From Diphasiastrum complanatum (lineage: Eukaryota > Streptophyta > Lycopodiopsida > Lycopodiales > Lycopodiaceae): a DNA stretch of 64,000 bases. How positions within the stretch are numbered: the first letter of the stretch is position 1; the number at the start of each line of letters is the position of its first letter. This document shows, piece by piece, positions 1 through 12,400 of the stretch. The notes below the pieces were generated by a model. The model was not told where the DNA came from. It did no database searches and was given only the letters and a program-made list of their open reading frames with translations. The position numbers and the translations under genes were made by a program. The stretch lies in assembly GCA_029204225.1 (NCBI GenBank), contig CM055096.1, forward strand, positions 67,554,370 through 67,618,369. Direction: 5' to 3'.

Positions 1-1687
1 AATCACACATTGTGTGTTGATGACACAATATTAGTCAACAATAATGTCTATCTTATAATACATAGATAGCACTCACCCAAAATTATATCTACTTTAGCCA
101 AATTCATAATATGAAAATAAATGCTGAACATAAATTTGGATTGCCAACGCAACCGTTTGAAGTTTCCGCACCATTATTGATTAACAAAGTTAACCATCAC
201 CGAACATTCCATTCACAGCTTGGCATCTTATAAACCCATATCCTTTAGAATGAGGTCTTAGGGGCAAAAAATAACTATATGAACGCAACAATTCTCGCAA
301 ACTATGTCATCCATTAAGGTAAATCAACATAAGAGATGCTAGAACTATTTGGCACCTCTAGAAATTTGCCCCTCAGTCTTCTCATGCAATTTTAGGTAAT
401 CCTTAGAAAGATGTCCTTTTCCATACATGAGAAACACAAAACGTTGATTTGTGCCATGTCATAATCCATGCGGTCCATGTGGTTTTTTCAGCTTTGAGAA
501 GTGGTGCTCGTCTTAATTTGCTTTTTGAAAAGTTTATTGTCTTTCTACTCAATCTTGAATGCACTTTGCTCTTTATGTTCCCTCCCCCTCCCCCTCTCCC
601 CCCCCCCCTCCCCCAAAAAAAAGGAAATTGTTACTTTACAAGAGTGGGCTTAATAAAACTTCTTGGAACTCTTGTACATAGGCATCTAGCGGCCTTACTC
701 CCCATTTGGATGGTAGCAAATCGATGATAATGCTTAAAATCGTCGAAGATCGGTAAAATGGTGCCTTGAAGGCATTTTTGAAAAAGGTATGGGTGTTAGC
801 CCTATCTTGGAGATCTTGCCAGCATGTGTACACCTTGTGCAAAAACATGAGGGCAATAGCAATCTTAATAATATCAGGCAAATTGTGCGTGGAAACTTGT
901 ACCTTCTTGATTACCTCCTCATCCTTGCAACTTGGTTGCTTCCTTCCATCAGCCCTCTCGCTGAACTTCTATCCCTTTGAACCACCTACTTCTATCCATC
1001 TATCGTCATTCTTGCATATGTACCTTATTGCATGAACTCCTTCCTATCTGAATCAACAATTTGCTCTTTCCTACATCAACAATTTGCTCCCATGACTTGA
1101 ATAGCTTACAATTTGATTTCTCTAGCCCAACAATCCTAATCAACATCCCATCCTAATTCGCATTTTTACCCCTCTGGATTGTCATTGCCATTGGTTTTTG
1201 GAATCCACCCCTTTTTTTTTCCTACATGGTTGCGCCTCCTAAATTGATTCAGAACCTAGGCCAAATATCCCTCCTCGTTCTTGTACGTCCTGTTTCTTGC
1301 ACTCATTGCTCGAATCATTGCTTCTAGTTGATTATTTCTTGCCCACTCCATTTTTCCCACCCTATAATCTCCAAGATGGGGTCCTCTGCCTGTAAGGGCT
1401 TTTTTGAAAAACCAACAAGCACTGGTGTGTGCTAGTGACAACATTGATCTTATATAGCTTTGCCTAGGACCTCTATCTTGTAGTGTACATAATATAATGA
1501 TTGACCAATTACCTCAACGGTTGCTACATGCAATACTAGGCTTGTGTTTCTTGAATTATTTATCTTTTGGTGCAAGCACTTAATCCTTGACAATCATGCA
1601 TTAAATCAAAGAACGAAAAAGAACTGTCACAGTGATACGCCATGCATGGATTGAATAGATAGATAGAATATTGCGAGGTTTAGGAAT
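1..1687. other. AT-rich repeat-derived DNA, no confident gene
   Basis: No gene is recognised here. A pyrimidine run of C and T (about 580-614) is followed by A8. On the minus strand, about 1020 down to 636, one frame stays open except for a single TAG and reads like protein (for example LPDIIKIAIALMFLHKVY and PSKWGVRPLDAYVQEFQEV), but I cannot assign a family. A second unassigned minus frame covers 1444-1256. Both are probably decayed transposon or host-derived coding DNA. Confidence 0.4.
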
Positions 1688-1737
1688 AAAGGAAAAAGTA
1701 CAAAAGGTGTTTTTGTAGTCCCTTGTGAGTGGGGGAG
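1688..1737 (-). pseudogene. LINE reverse transcriptase scrap, left of gypsy insertion
   Basis: On the minus strand this reads THKGLQKHLLYFF. It fits the segment that follows the catalytic motif in plant LINE reverse transcriptases (a hxGLQxxLxxL pattern). The rest of the LINE RT lies beyond the gypsy element, at 8143-8800 on the same strand, so the two pieces are one LINE split by the retrotransposon. The LINE is no longer recognisable left of about 1688. Confidence 0.5.
1733..1737. repeat. Target-site duplication GGGAG, left
   Basis: GGGAG lies directly before the 5' LTR and is repeated exactly at 8138-8142 after the 3' LTR. This is the 5-bp duplication made by LTR-retrotransposon integrase. 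Confidence 0.92.
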
Positions 1738-2095
1738 TGTTACGAGCTCGTAACTAGTGCCGAACCCTAGGGAACACAGATAGGTCAGATACCACAGTCA
1801 GGGTCGTGTCCAGTGTACATGACCAACAGGGCAAGACAATGTGAGTAGTGTGCCCCAGCACGGTCCATAGCCATGGCGGGCCTAACACAGCCTAGGGACC
1901 CTGTCAGCAGGATAGGGCCCCCAGTTGGGTCCCGACGTGCAGTCGACCACGTCAGTGCCACGTGGCCGACACTTGGCAGTTGCATGCTACCAGTCCTCAC
2001 ACTGGGCTAGGAGGGGCTTACTCTATATCAGGGAGTAGGCAAGGTTGGGTGGATCAGTTAATGTTTGCCCTACTGTGGTGTTAGGATCTATTACA
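1738..2095 (+). repeat. 5' LTR of gypsy element
   Basis: The 358-bp LTR starts TGTTACGAGCTCGTAAC and ends GGATCTATTACA (TG...CA). It is nearly identical to 7780-8137. Promoter and polyadenylation signals would lie here; none was pinned to exact bases. Confidence 0.95.
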
Positions 2096-2096
2096 C

Positions 2097-2111
2097 TGGT
2101 ATCAGAGCCAT
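2097..2111 (+). promoter_or_regulatory. Primer-binding site (initiator tRNA-Met)
   Basis: TGGTATCAGAGCCAT begins two bases after the 5' LTR. It matches the usual plant PBS complementary to the 3' end of initiator methionine tRNA, where minus-strand DNA synthesis starts. Confidence 0.93.
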
Positions 2112-2986
2112 CTCCATCCTAGGGAGTTCAGGACAGCAGTAGAGAAAGCTATCAGAAGATAGGAAAGATTTCTCAGATTCTCAGGAAAGAATTGAGGAAA
2201 ATCGCTGTAGGAACAGCTTTCAAATCCTTGAAATTTGCTGGGAATTTACAGTTGTTTGAGGCACAATCCCTTGTAGAGGCTCAGCGCTGAAAAATCAGGG
2301 ATTTACCCTTGATTTTTATGTATTAATTGTGGATTTTTGAGCACATTTTAAATAGAAAACGTGGAACAGGTCCAGCGCTGCCAAATTGGGTGGAAACTTC
2401 GAATTTGGAGTGAAATTTTTTGGAATTTGGAGCGGATCTGAGACAGAATCTTGGGTGCAGGTCCAGCGCTGAAGGTGTTGCTAGAAAATCAGATTTTGAG
2501 AGGGATTTTGGGTCTCAAAGTAAGCAAAACCAAGTACCAACACTCCTGGTCAGGCAGCGAGGGTCCTCAAAGACCCAAATCAGATTTTTTCCACCGTTTT
2601 CAACTCTTCAAATCTGATTTTGAAAACGGATTGACCACTATCCTGGCAGCGAGGAAGGTCTTTGGCAGAAACCACAAGTTTGCAACTGTTTTTCGGTCCT
2701 AAAACGGAAATTTTGGAGCAAAAAGTATACACCTCAGACAGCGAGGGAAGGGGCCAAGACGATCAGAAGTTTGTTTCTTTTTCTTGGTACCTTGATCTCT
2801 GATTTTTCCGGACAGCAGATCTGAAAGCAGTGGAGGAAGAGCTGAAAGGGCTTTTCTTGATTCTCTCTGGGGAAGTACAGTTCTCAGAAAGAGCTAAGTT
2901 TTCTTTCCCTCCTTGTACAGTTGTAAATTAGTCTTTTAGACTTTTTTTCCTTCAGAAGTTAAGGTAGCTCTCTTTCAGTTCCGAAG
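2112..2986 (+). other. Untranslated leader of gypsy element
   Basis: This is an 875-bp leader between PBS and gag with no coding frame of note. It contains scattered short repeats: CAGCGCTG near 2282, 2373 and 2463, and GCAGCGAGG-like words near 2554, 2646 and 2738. These may belong to packaging or dimerisation structure, but that is inference. Confidence 0.6.
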
Positions 2987-5900
2987 ATGACCACTCCTCA
3001 GGGACCTGATCAACCCCCGGAGAGAGGCTTCGACGAACTTGAAACAGAAGCCTTGGCTTACAGAAAAGGGAAGGAACCCATGGAAGTAGAAGAACAGGAA
3101 CAGTTCGCCGAAGAACTCGACGAACTGGTTACCAAGGAGCAGTCCCTCCAATTGGTAACAGAAGTGGATGAACTGAAGCTGGCATTAGCCAATTTCAAGT
3201 CCAGTGTGGACGACTCGTTCGCTGAGCTCAAAAACTTGATTTTGAGCTCCGCGAAAGGAAGCCTTCCCTCCACTTCTCAGTTATCCCCTTCTCCACTTCC
3301 ATCAGTTTCGGGTGAGACTTTACGGTCTCACCCCAGTGTTTTTAAAGATTTAAAGCCTCCTACTTTTAATGGGGAAGAGAAGGATAGAAATGCAGATATT
3401 CTACAAACCTTCCTCAGCAAATGGAAGAACATTCATGCTCTTAAACAGACCCTTGACCATTTGCAAGCAATTGAGGCCAATCTTTCCTTAGGGCCTATGG
3501 CCTATAAGTGGTGGTTAAATCTCCAGGAGACTGGGCAGACTCCCCGGTCATGGAAAGCTTTCGAAGAAGCTTTCCTAAGAGAATTTCTACCAGAAAATGA
3601 ACTGGATAGAGCCTGGGAAGCCTGGGAAAGAACAGTAATGGATAAATCCCTCATCCAATATATCTCGCAGTATCGAGAAGCAATTTTAAAGATTAAAAAT
3701 ATGGATGACTATCAGAAAATCAGGGGATTTGTCCGTGGCCTCAAAGATGAATATAAAGTAGAGGTCCAGAGAAACTCGCCTACTACCCTTGAGCAAGCTC
3801 TCAGATATGCTCAAATCTATGATGATTCAGTGGGTAGGAAAAGAGCGAGACAGCACCCACTTTCTGAGCAGCTTCCTCAGAAAGACTTTCAATTTAAAAA
3901 GAAATTTTTAAAAAGAAAGAAAGAAGATAAATTTAAAGGTGAAGCTCCTCAGAAACGCCCTTCACTCATACAGCCCTTAAAACCAGATGATTTTGAGAAA
4001 GCCAAACAAGAACGTTTGTGCTTTGTGTGTATGGGCAAGGGACACACAGTCAGACAGTGTCCCAAGGGGCCTTTCACTAAAAAAGATAAGAAAGATAAAA
4101 AACAAGTTCATCTTGTTCAGACTGTATGTTTCCCCAGTGACTCGGCAGCTTCCGAGATCAAAGTGTATCATGAAGATCATGAACACTGTTGCCAGCTGAC
4201 CTCTGCAATGCTAGCGAGACCCTTCAGCTTTGGGCCGCATGACCTAGTACGTATGCAGGGGAAAGTTGGTAACCAGTTAGTAAGAGTCATGGTTGATGAT
4301 GGGGCAACCCATAATTTCATCAACCACACCCTGGTTAAAATGCTTAAACTACCAGAAGTACCTAGTCAGCATAGGTACATAGTTTCATTAGCTAAGGGTG
4401 AAGATAAAAAAATATGGGAAACTATGGTAAGTAAGTTAAATCTTGGTATTCAGGGGTACCAAGATGAAATAAACTTTCAGTTAATGCACCTGGATCGAAC
4501 AGACATTGTTCTCGGGAGAGACTGGCTCTACAGTTTAGGACTCCAGAGAAACTATCAGGAGAACACCCTCAGCTTTCAGCACAAAGGCCGAGAGATCCAG
4601 TTGCATGGGGAGCATGATGTTCCCAACAGCCCTATGGTCTGCAGTTCAGAGCTCTGTCAGCTAATCGGAGACGAAGACCATCAGGTATTCTTATGTGACT
4701 TTCAGTTTATTCCTGAAGTTTCTATTTCCAGTTCTATTCAGCAGAAAATCAGTAAATTAGAAACTTTATTGTCTAGATTTAAAGATGTTTTTCCTGAAGA
4801 TTTGCCACATGGTTTACCACCTAGCAGAGAGGTAGATCATGTAATAAACCTAGTACCAGGTACAGCACCTGTTTCTAAACCTCCGTATCGGGTCAGCCGA
4901 ACAGAGGATGAAGAAATAACTAGGCAGTTAACAGATTATCTTGGGAAAGGCCAAATTCAGACCAGTAGTTCACCATGGGCCTCACCAGTCCTATTGGTGA
5001 AAAAGAAGGAGGGGTCTATGCGTCTTTGCGTAGATTACAGAGCCCTCAATAAAGTCACAATTAAGAATAAATACCCTATGCCTCGGGCAGACGAGTTGTT
5101 TGATCAACTCGACGGGGCTAAGTTTTTCAGCAAGATAGACCTCAGATCGGGATATCGTCAAGTCCGTATAAAATCGGAAGATGTCTCGAAAACAGCTTTT
5201 AGGACTCGTCACGGTCATTATGAGTTTAAGGTGATGCCATTTGGGCTCACAAATGCTCCAGCTACCTTTATGACCTTGATGAACAGTGTCCTCAGACCAT
5301 ACTTGGGTAAGTTTGTAGTCGTATTTTTAGATGACATCCTCGTCTACAGCAAAATGAGGAAGGAGCATCTAAAACACCTCAGAAAGGTGTTTCGACTGCT
5401 CAGAAAGCATAAGCTTTATGCTAAACAATCCAAGTGTGAATTCTTCGTTGAAGAAGTAGCATATTTGGGTCACATTATCTCTTCAGATGGGATTAAGATG
5501 GACCCAAATAAGGTTAAAGCCATACTCAGTTGGCTGAGACCTCAGAATATTTTGGAACTTCAATTCTTTCTTGGTCTGGCGGGATATTACAGACGATTTG
5601 TCAAGGAATATGCTCAGATAGCAGTTCCTATGACAAATCTTCTTAAGGGGAAGGGAAAGGAGTTCATTTGGGAGTCCGCACAACAGGAGAGCTTTGATGC
5701 TCTCAAAACAGCCTTAGCTACAACACCAGTTTTAAAAGTCGTTGACCCCAATCAGCCATTTGTGGTCGAAACAGATGCTAGCGACTTTGCAGTAGGTGCT
5801 GTACTAACTCAGGGTGGACGACCAGTTGCGTTCGAGAGTAAAAAACTCGAGCCAGCACAGACTAGGTATAGTGCCTATGAAAAGGAACTCTTTTCTATAG

Positions 5901-7768
5901 TCCATGCCCTTAAGACTTGGAGGCATTATTTGTATGGTGCCAACTTTGAGGTCCTGACAGACCATGAGAGTCTCAGATACCTTTGCAATCAACCTGAGCT
6001 TAGAGGTCGGAAAGCTCGTTGGGCAGAGTTGATGCAAGAGTTTGACATGTCTATCAGATATAGACGTGGAAAATTCAATACAGTAGCAGATGCCCTTAGC
6101 AGAATGCCTATGATAAACGAGCTGAGTTTTACTCAGATTCGTAATGAGTTACTCGAGTCCTTGAGAGGGAAATGCCAGCGTGATGCATTCTTCTCTATTA
6201 TCTGGAACTCAGTCCAGAACAGACAGTTACAGACTCCAGAACCAGTTCCCGGGGCTGGTGCCAGTTCATCCAAGAATACGGCAGCTTCCGTTGAGGATGA
6301 TGATGAGTCCGAGTATACGTCGTCAGATGACGTTGAGGATTCTGAGCCTGTATTACCCAAGCAAACCCCTGTGGTTGAGGGTCAGTTGACTCAAGGATTC
6401 AAATGGAAACAATATTCCATTCAGGATGAGTACTTGCTCTATAGAGATAGAGTATGTGTCCCCAATTCAGAGGATTATAGGCAGCAGGTCCTATATGAAT
6501 GTCATGACAATCCTAGCGCGGGACAACTAGGCATACAGAAGACCTATGAGCTTCTTCGTAGGCAATTTTTTTGGCCCAGTATGAAAAAGGACGTCCACCA
6601 GTATGTAACTAGTTGCCAGAAATGTCAAGTAAATAAAGCAGAGCGTTTAAAGGCAGGAGGGTTGTTGCATCCCTTAGAAATACCAGCTGGTAAATGGGAG
6701 AGTATCTCCATGGATTTTATAGTAGGCCTGCCTAAAACCCAAAAGGGTAATGACGCTATATGGGTCACAGTTGACCGTCTGACCAAAATGGCTCATTTTA
6801 TTCTGACCAAAACAACCGTTAGAGCTCCAAAGTTAGCGAGGTTGTTTGTAGACGGGCTATTTAAATTGTACGGTCTACCTTCCGGCATAGTCAGCGACCG
6901 GGACAGTAAGTTTACTGGAAATTTTTGGAGGGCAGTATTCCATCATCTCCATACTAAACTTAATATGAGTACCACCGACCATCCATAGACGGACGGTCAA
7001 ACAGAAAGGGTAAATCAAGTGCTGGAGGATATGCTTCGTGCGTACGTCAGCAAGAGGCAGACTAATTGGGAGGAGTATCTCTCGATATTAGAGTTTGCTT
7101 ACAACAGTACCAAACATTCAGCTACGGGATACAGCCCATTTATGCTGATGTACGGTTTTCAGCCACGCTCACCCACAGCTATAGGGTTTAAACAAGAAAA
7201 AGTTGATGCAGCCAGAAACTTTTTAGAAGACCTAAACCAGATGATAGAACATGCTAAGCGTAGCATTAGACAATCCCAGGATCGAGCCAGGCATTATGCA
7301 GATCCACACAGACGGGATATGCAGTTCTCCACTGGTGAGAAAGTCTACTTGAGAGTCCCAGTTGACTCTAAAACCCTCAAATCAGGAGTGTGTGCTAAGT
7401 TGTCTCCAAGGTATTGTGGTCCCTTTACCATCAGTAGGAGACTAGGCGAGGTCACCTATGAACTAGAACTCCCACACAGCAGTAAGGTTTTTCCAGTCTT
7501 TCATGTAAGTCAGTTACGAAAAGCCTTAACCAGATCAAACAATTTGGTAGGGGACAATGTTCTAGTTCTCCCATTGGATCCTCAGCAACCTCCACATGAA
7601 CCAGAGGAGATTCTTGATAGTAGAGAGACGCAGACTCGTCAAACTCTATACCGAGAATATCTGGTTAAGTGGAATGATCAGCCTGTTGAGAATGCCACTT
7701 GGGAAAGAGGCAGCGTCCTTCGCAAGATTTTTCCAGACTTTGTCTTAGAGGACCAAGACGGTTCTTAA
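2987..7768 (+). pseudogene. gag-pol: gag-pol polyprotein of chromodomain gypsy, one nonsense codon
   Basis: The frame runs from the ATG at 2987 to the TAA at 7766-7768 (1594 codons) with a single internal TAG at 6986-6988 (codon 1334). Visible order: gag (about 120-280); zinc knuckle [14 protein letters not shown] (345-358); protease site DDGATHNF (437-444; the family norm is D-S/T-G); RT with FLDD (780-783); RNase H with VVETDAS (926-932); integrase with a zinc domain H1173, Q1180, C1210, C1213, where the second His of HHCC is Gln; catalytic D1243 and D1304; the final Glu at 1340 in QTERVN (D-X35-E); GPF motif near 1478; chromodomain about 1540-1585. Translation that stops at 1334 makes gag, PR and RT-RH but an integrase without its last catalytic residue and without the chromodomain. 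Confidence 0.93.
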
Positions 7769-7779
7769 GGGGGAGGGAG
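7768..7779 (+). promoter_or_regulatory. Polypurine tract
   Basis: AGGGGGAGGGAG lies immediately upstream of the 3' LTR and overlaps the polyprotein stop by one base. It is the expected primer for plus-strand synthesis. Confidence 0.88.
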
Positions 7780-8137
7780 TGTTACGAGCTCGTAACCAGT
7801 GCCGAACCCTAGGGAACACAGATAGGTCAGATACCACAGTCAGGGTCGTGTCCAGTGTACATGACCAACAGGGCAAGACAGTGTGAGTAGTGTGCCCCAG
7901 CACGGTCCATAGCCATGGCGGGCCTAACACAGCCTAGGGACCCTGTCAGCAGGATAGGGCCCCCAGTTGGGTCCCGACGTGCAGTCGACCACGTCAGTTC
8001 CACGTGGCCGACACTTGGCAGTTGCATGCTACCAGTCCTCACACTGGGCTAGGAGGGGCTTACTCTATATCAGGGAGTAGGCAAGGTTGGGTGGATCAGT
8101 TAATGTTTGCCCTACTGTGGTGTTAGGATCTATTACA
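7780..8137 (+). repeat. 3' LTR of gypsy element
   Basis: This 358-bp LTR is the same length as the 5' copy. Differences seen: aact to aacc near the start, caat to cagt, and cagtgcc to cagttcc. Confidence 0.95.
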
Positions 8138-8142
8138 GGGAG
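8138..8142. repeat. Target-site duplication GGGAG, right
   Basis: This is an exact copy of 1733-1737 directly after the 3' LTR. Confidence 0.92.
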
Positions 8143-8800
8143 GCCAAATCGCATCATTGACATACAATAGGATAGATATCACGATGTCACATAATTTACA
8201 ACCTTGTCCCCCATCTTGAATGATGACCCTCTCCAACTCATCAATATACGGACTAAACAATGTGGGTGAAAGAGAACATCCTTGCTTCACACCAATGGTA
8301 CTGCATAGCTATTGGGATAGTCCCTCTTCTGTCTTGAAGCAACCTATAACTCTCATACAGTGCCATGACTGCTAGTATGGTGTCTCTGGAGAATCCAAGG
8401 TCGTGCAATTATGAATAAGTGGGGATGTGACATGGTATTGAATAGAAGGCTTTATTGTCAACAAAAATGTGCAATAATGGGCCTTGACCCACACAATATG
8501 TACTTGTCTGGACTCTCCCGCACTACTCACAACTATTTGTAGGATTGTCCCATAAAGCTTAGCCATGATATGCCCAAGCAGGATAGTAAGGTAGTGCTCG
8601 GGTTTCATGGGTGTCGCCACTCTTATGGGTGGCGTGGATGATGCTGGTGCACCAGGAGAAGGGGAAGCGCGAAATGAAAACTTTATCAAGGAGGGTGGAT
8701 AGTGTAAGGGATATGGTGTCAGCGGCATGTATGAGAAGTTTGGATTCCAGCTCCTTAATATCACGTGCCCGATTGATTCTCAATTTGTGAATGTGTTTGA
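8143..8800 (-). pseudogene. LINE reverse transcriptase fragment
   Basis: Read on the minus strand in several frames, the segment gives DIKELESKLLIHAADTISL, then SRFPFSWCTSIIHATHKSGD, then GVKQGCSLSPTLF, IDELERVIIQDGG and YVND. This matches the order of a plant LINE ORF2 reverse transcriptase. The catalytic box is YVND where YADD is normal. Frameshifts and stops make it a dead copy. The gypsy element at 1738-8137 has cut it just after the catalytic box. Confidence 0.8.
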
Positions 8801-9364
8801 TCGCGCTTGTTTACTCACTCTGATCAGAAGTAAGACGATAATCAGGTACTTTGATTGGACTGCTATCATTGATGGTTCTTTTGTGAATGCTAGAAGCTTC
8901 TAAATCTGGTAATTGGTATTGGAGTACATCATTTTGAATGTTGTTTCTAGCTTGGGCGATTTTCAGTTTCCTAAAGTTATGGAAAGGAATGCCTAACAAC
9001 ATCCCCTTAAGGTTGTTTCAATCAATGAAGGTGCTACATAAAGTTTCTGATCAACCTTTGACTGCTTGAATTTATTAGTATTTCACAAGTTGTCTGAAAT
9101 TCTTTTGCCGTACTGCATAAGAGTAAGTATGTATGGATAAAGGCCTGGCATCGTAAGTATGTACGAATAAAAGCTTGCCGATGCCTGGTAAACGGAGTCT
9201 GGATATTTTCACCAATTGATGAAACTTGAAGAGAGAATAAAGAATCATATGGGGTGATTTTAAATCTTGTATGCTCTATAGTTTGATTGTTGTATACAGG
9301 CAGTTTCACTACGTTGTGGAACTTTTTATTGTGAGACGTCAGTTACTTGTGTAAGTTGTTCCAG
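8801..9364. other. Intronic or upstream DNA of HAD gene, no gene seen
   Basis: About 560 bp lie between the LINE and the first recognised HAD exon. The right end is a normal 3' splice site (ttgttccag at 9356-9364). I searched for the preceding HAD exon and did not find it. The first part may be the 5' continuation of the LINE ORF. Confidence 0.4.
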
Positions 9365-9433
9365 ATTGGCTGGCCATCATCTCTTCCTACCAGTGAAAAA
9401 GATGCTTTCCTTCGCAAACTCATGCAGAGAAAG
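9365..9433 (+). CDS. HAD gene exon A
   Basis: 23 codons beginning IGWPSSLPTSEKDAF and ending LMQRK, in phase 0. It is bounded by ttccag and gtaagc. The piece is typical of the plant HAD family just upstream of the S-LPLRPG segment. Confidence 0.8.
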
Positions 9434-12400
9434 GTAAGCTGTTTTTTTATTGTCCATTAATAAAAACCAGATATATTGAGTGTGATTGTTGGTGTATGAC
9501 TGTAAAGAAAAGGGAGGGCTATGTTGAGCTGCTGGCATATATCGATGCAGTTGTAGTTTCACATATTGGTGAAGAAGAAAGGCACTGATAAGAATTTGCA
9601 AACTGTTTGCTTCACATTAGAAGCTGTGTTTGCCACTCTCCAGTCGCTCTATGAGATTCAGTTTCTGATTGTTTCACATTTCTTTTTTGTTTCAGTAATG
9701 TGTGCATCTTTCTATGCAACATTCATATATTTAACGCTTATTATTTTTCAGGTTAGGTAATGACCCTATTTCCTGATGCTTCAGGGTGGATCTGTCTTGC
9801 TATCATGTGTTTGCATGTTAGCCATAGTTCTACTTTTATCTTATCTTTGCAATGAATACTTTGCTATCAGAGCCATGATTGACCATAATCTTTTACATCC
9901 CTTTCCTTGGAACTACGAAGCAATCAGCATTGGAAAATCTTGTCAAATCAGAAAGTCTTCCATTACGACCTGGGATTGAGAGGTAAGTTGTTTTCAAAGT
10001 AACATTACATCATGTACATTATCATTTTGCTATATCTGTGCCCCAAAATTGTTCATGTCTAAGCTTCAATCTCAGAGTTTAAAAGCTAATGGAAATGTCG
10101 TGATCTCAAGAGGTAGCATGGATCTCTTGGAATTTGAGCAAGTTTCTCTAGATAAGGTCCAATGAAGAAGAGTGACTCTTGAGCAGAAGACAGAGAAGAT
10201 AGCAATATCACTTTATTGAGACTCAATTACTTTAGGGAGGTGTACTGTGTATGGGTTACTTTTCATCTACATTCAACACATTCAAGTAAGATTCTTGTAG
10301 TCTCAATTAGGAGCAAATCATCACACATATCACAAATGAAGAGCAGCTCTTGTAAATGTAAAGCTTAATCAGATATAAATAATGATTAAATGAAAATTAT
10401 GAATTATCTAAGCTAACTGTATTCAAAAGTCCTCAAATTATTAACCAACTAACATTGACGCCTTATAACCTATCTATATTGTATGAGGCTCAGAGCTTAG
10501 GGCTAGATTTGTTCTTGAAATAGTGGCCAAATAATGTCCAAAAATCTGACAATGTCAATATTAAATGTGAGTAATAAATGGAGGGTCCCAAGGACCCAAA
10601 TTATATGTAGGCATCAGACAATAAATAATAACAAGCTGCCCAGGGTTCAATAATTGACCAAACATGTTTGTGGAAGGATTGGTTGCCAAAGAGGGTTAGT
10701 TGATTGATGATCAAACTAGGCACCTAGCCTTGGTTAACTTAGATGTGTCGCTAGTTGCAACCTAGTGTCTCTGCAATGACTATGCAAGCTATTAGTTAGT
10801 AAGGTGGGGCAAGAATAACCTTCATGAACATAGCTCTCAGGTCCATATTTGGGCCCAGTTGTGACCAGGGCTAGTCGTCAATAAGCTAGGGCACTCCAAT
10901 GATCACTTATGGCTGAAGTACTTTGTTGCAAAAGTTGCATAATTTATTTTATTATTATTAGCATACACGAATTCATACTATAGCACTTTGAAACTTATCC
11001 CAAAGATGTGGCACAACTTTAATTTGCACAAATGTGATCGATGGGATACTTTTCAAATTAACACTCTCCTTGACAAGTTTGAGAGGTGAGGCAAATAGAG
11101 GATTGCTAGTCACCAATGCTTGATGTACTCCATTAGCCTTATCACAACACATTGAGGTCTAGATTGCTCACCCGATAGGATTCAACCTTATCCACTTTCA
11201 ATTCTTCAACTAGTGACTATTACTTTGAGATGAGCATCTTAGCCCCGCTTCAATGGTGTTCAATACCATCAACACCCAAGCCTCATATGAAGAATATGGC
11301 AAAAAAATGTCTAGGTATCCCCCTAGTGAATATCTTCTATCATCTTGATGGAATGAACCCATCGAACTCCTATATACACTCAAAGTAGGGCCTTTTTTAC
11401 ATTGATGCACATAGTCCATGCCAATCCAAATGTGTGATCTTTGTCATTAACTATCCACAAACAATTCACATACTATTTTAGGTTACAAAGTATGAAAATT
11501 TCAAAGCACATAAAGTACAAACCTTCTTTTTAACCTCTTGACTTTCTCCTCCATGTACATCATCTAAGGAGGCCTACATACCAGTCTTTCACTTGGAAAG
11601 AGTACGATCCGTGGTGTAGATCCCATCTAGGTGACAATTTTACTGGCCTGTTACTACACATCATTATGGTCAACCATTGTCACATGTACCCTTCGACTAT
11701 TGTCAATTGTAAATTGTAATTGTTAAATTGTGAATGGCAAGTCACCGGCCTGTGGAGACACCCAATCCTGAGATGGCTAAGGGGATGTTGCATCTCATGA
11801 GAGTCTATTGGATTGACCGCCAGAAAAGTAGGCAGAGTTGACTGGTCAACATGACTCATGTCATATGCTCATTGGGACACTTGGTCCAATGGATGAGTGA
11901 CACTTGTTGATTGGTCAATGGACTAGTTAACATGATGTGTCATATGCTCATTGGGACACTTGGCCAATGTATGAGTGACTCATGTCAGATAGTCTACCTA
12001 CTAGCTTGCCTATGTGTCAAGGTACTGCCACGTGGCAAGCGTCAATTATGCATGGAGTTTGCCATGTATCAACATTGGGATTTGTCAGGTTTAAGGGGTG
12101 CTTGGGGATATAGAGTGAGCCTTGCCAAGCATTCCCTATCTTGTTCCTATGCAACTATGGTTGGGAGGAGATTTGCAATAGAGCTCTCATGTTTGCTTGT
12201 TGATCTATGTACATTTGCTTGAGATTAATAGAGTGACGAATTTGCTAGGTATTTTTGTGTATTTGCTTAGGGTTTTCTGAGCTTGTGTGCAACATTTGGT
12301 ATCAAAGCAGTTGCTTTCTAGACTTGTGTGGGATTTGGCATCATTGGCATCTTTAGTCAGGATTTGGTGTAAGTTTGGAGAGCCAACGCCCTACTGTAGG

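Larger units (their letters stand above)
1738..8137 (+). mobile_element. Ty3/gypsy LTR retrotransposon with chromodomain, nearly intact
   Basis: This is a complete element of 6400 bp. It has two 358-bp LTRs, a TSD of GGGAG on both sides, a tRNA-Met primer-binding site, a leader, one gag-pol reading frame and a polypurine tract. Domain order is gag, zinc knuckle, protease, RT, RNase H, integrase, chromodomain, which places it among the plant chromoviruses. I count three substitutions between the LTRs (under 1 percent), so the insertion is recent. One in-frame TAG interrupts integrase. It sits inside an older minus-strand LINE. Confidence 0.95.

Noticed and set aside
449-727. 92-codon + strand open frame
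   Set aside because: It runs through a C-rich tract (Pro run) and has no recognisable domain.
3058-6360. Several minus-strand open frames inside the gypsy polyprotein
   Set aside because: They are shadows of the + strand gag-pol frame.
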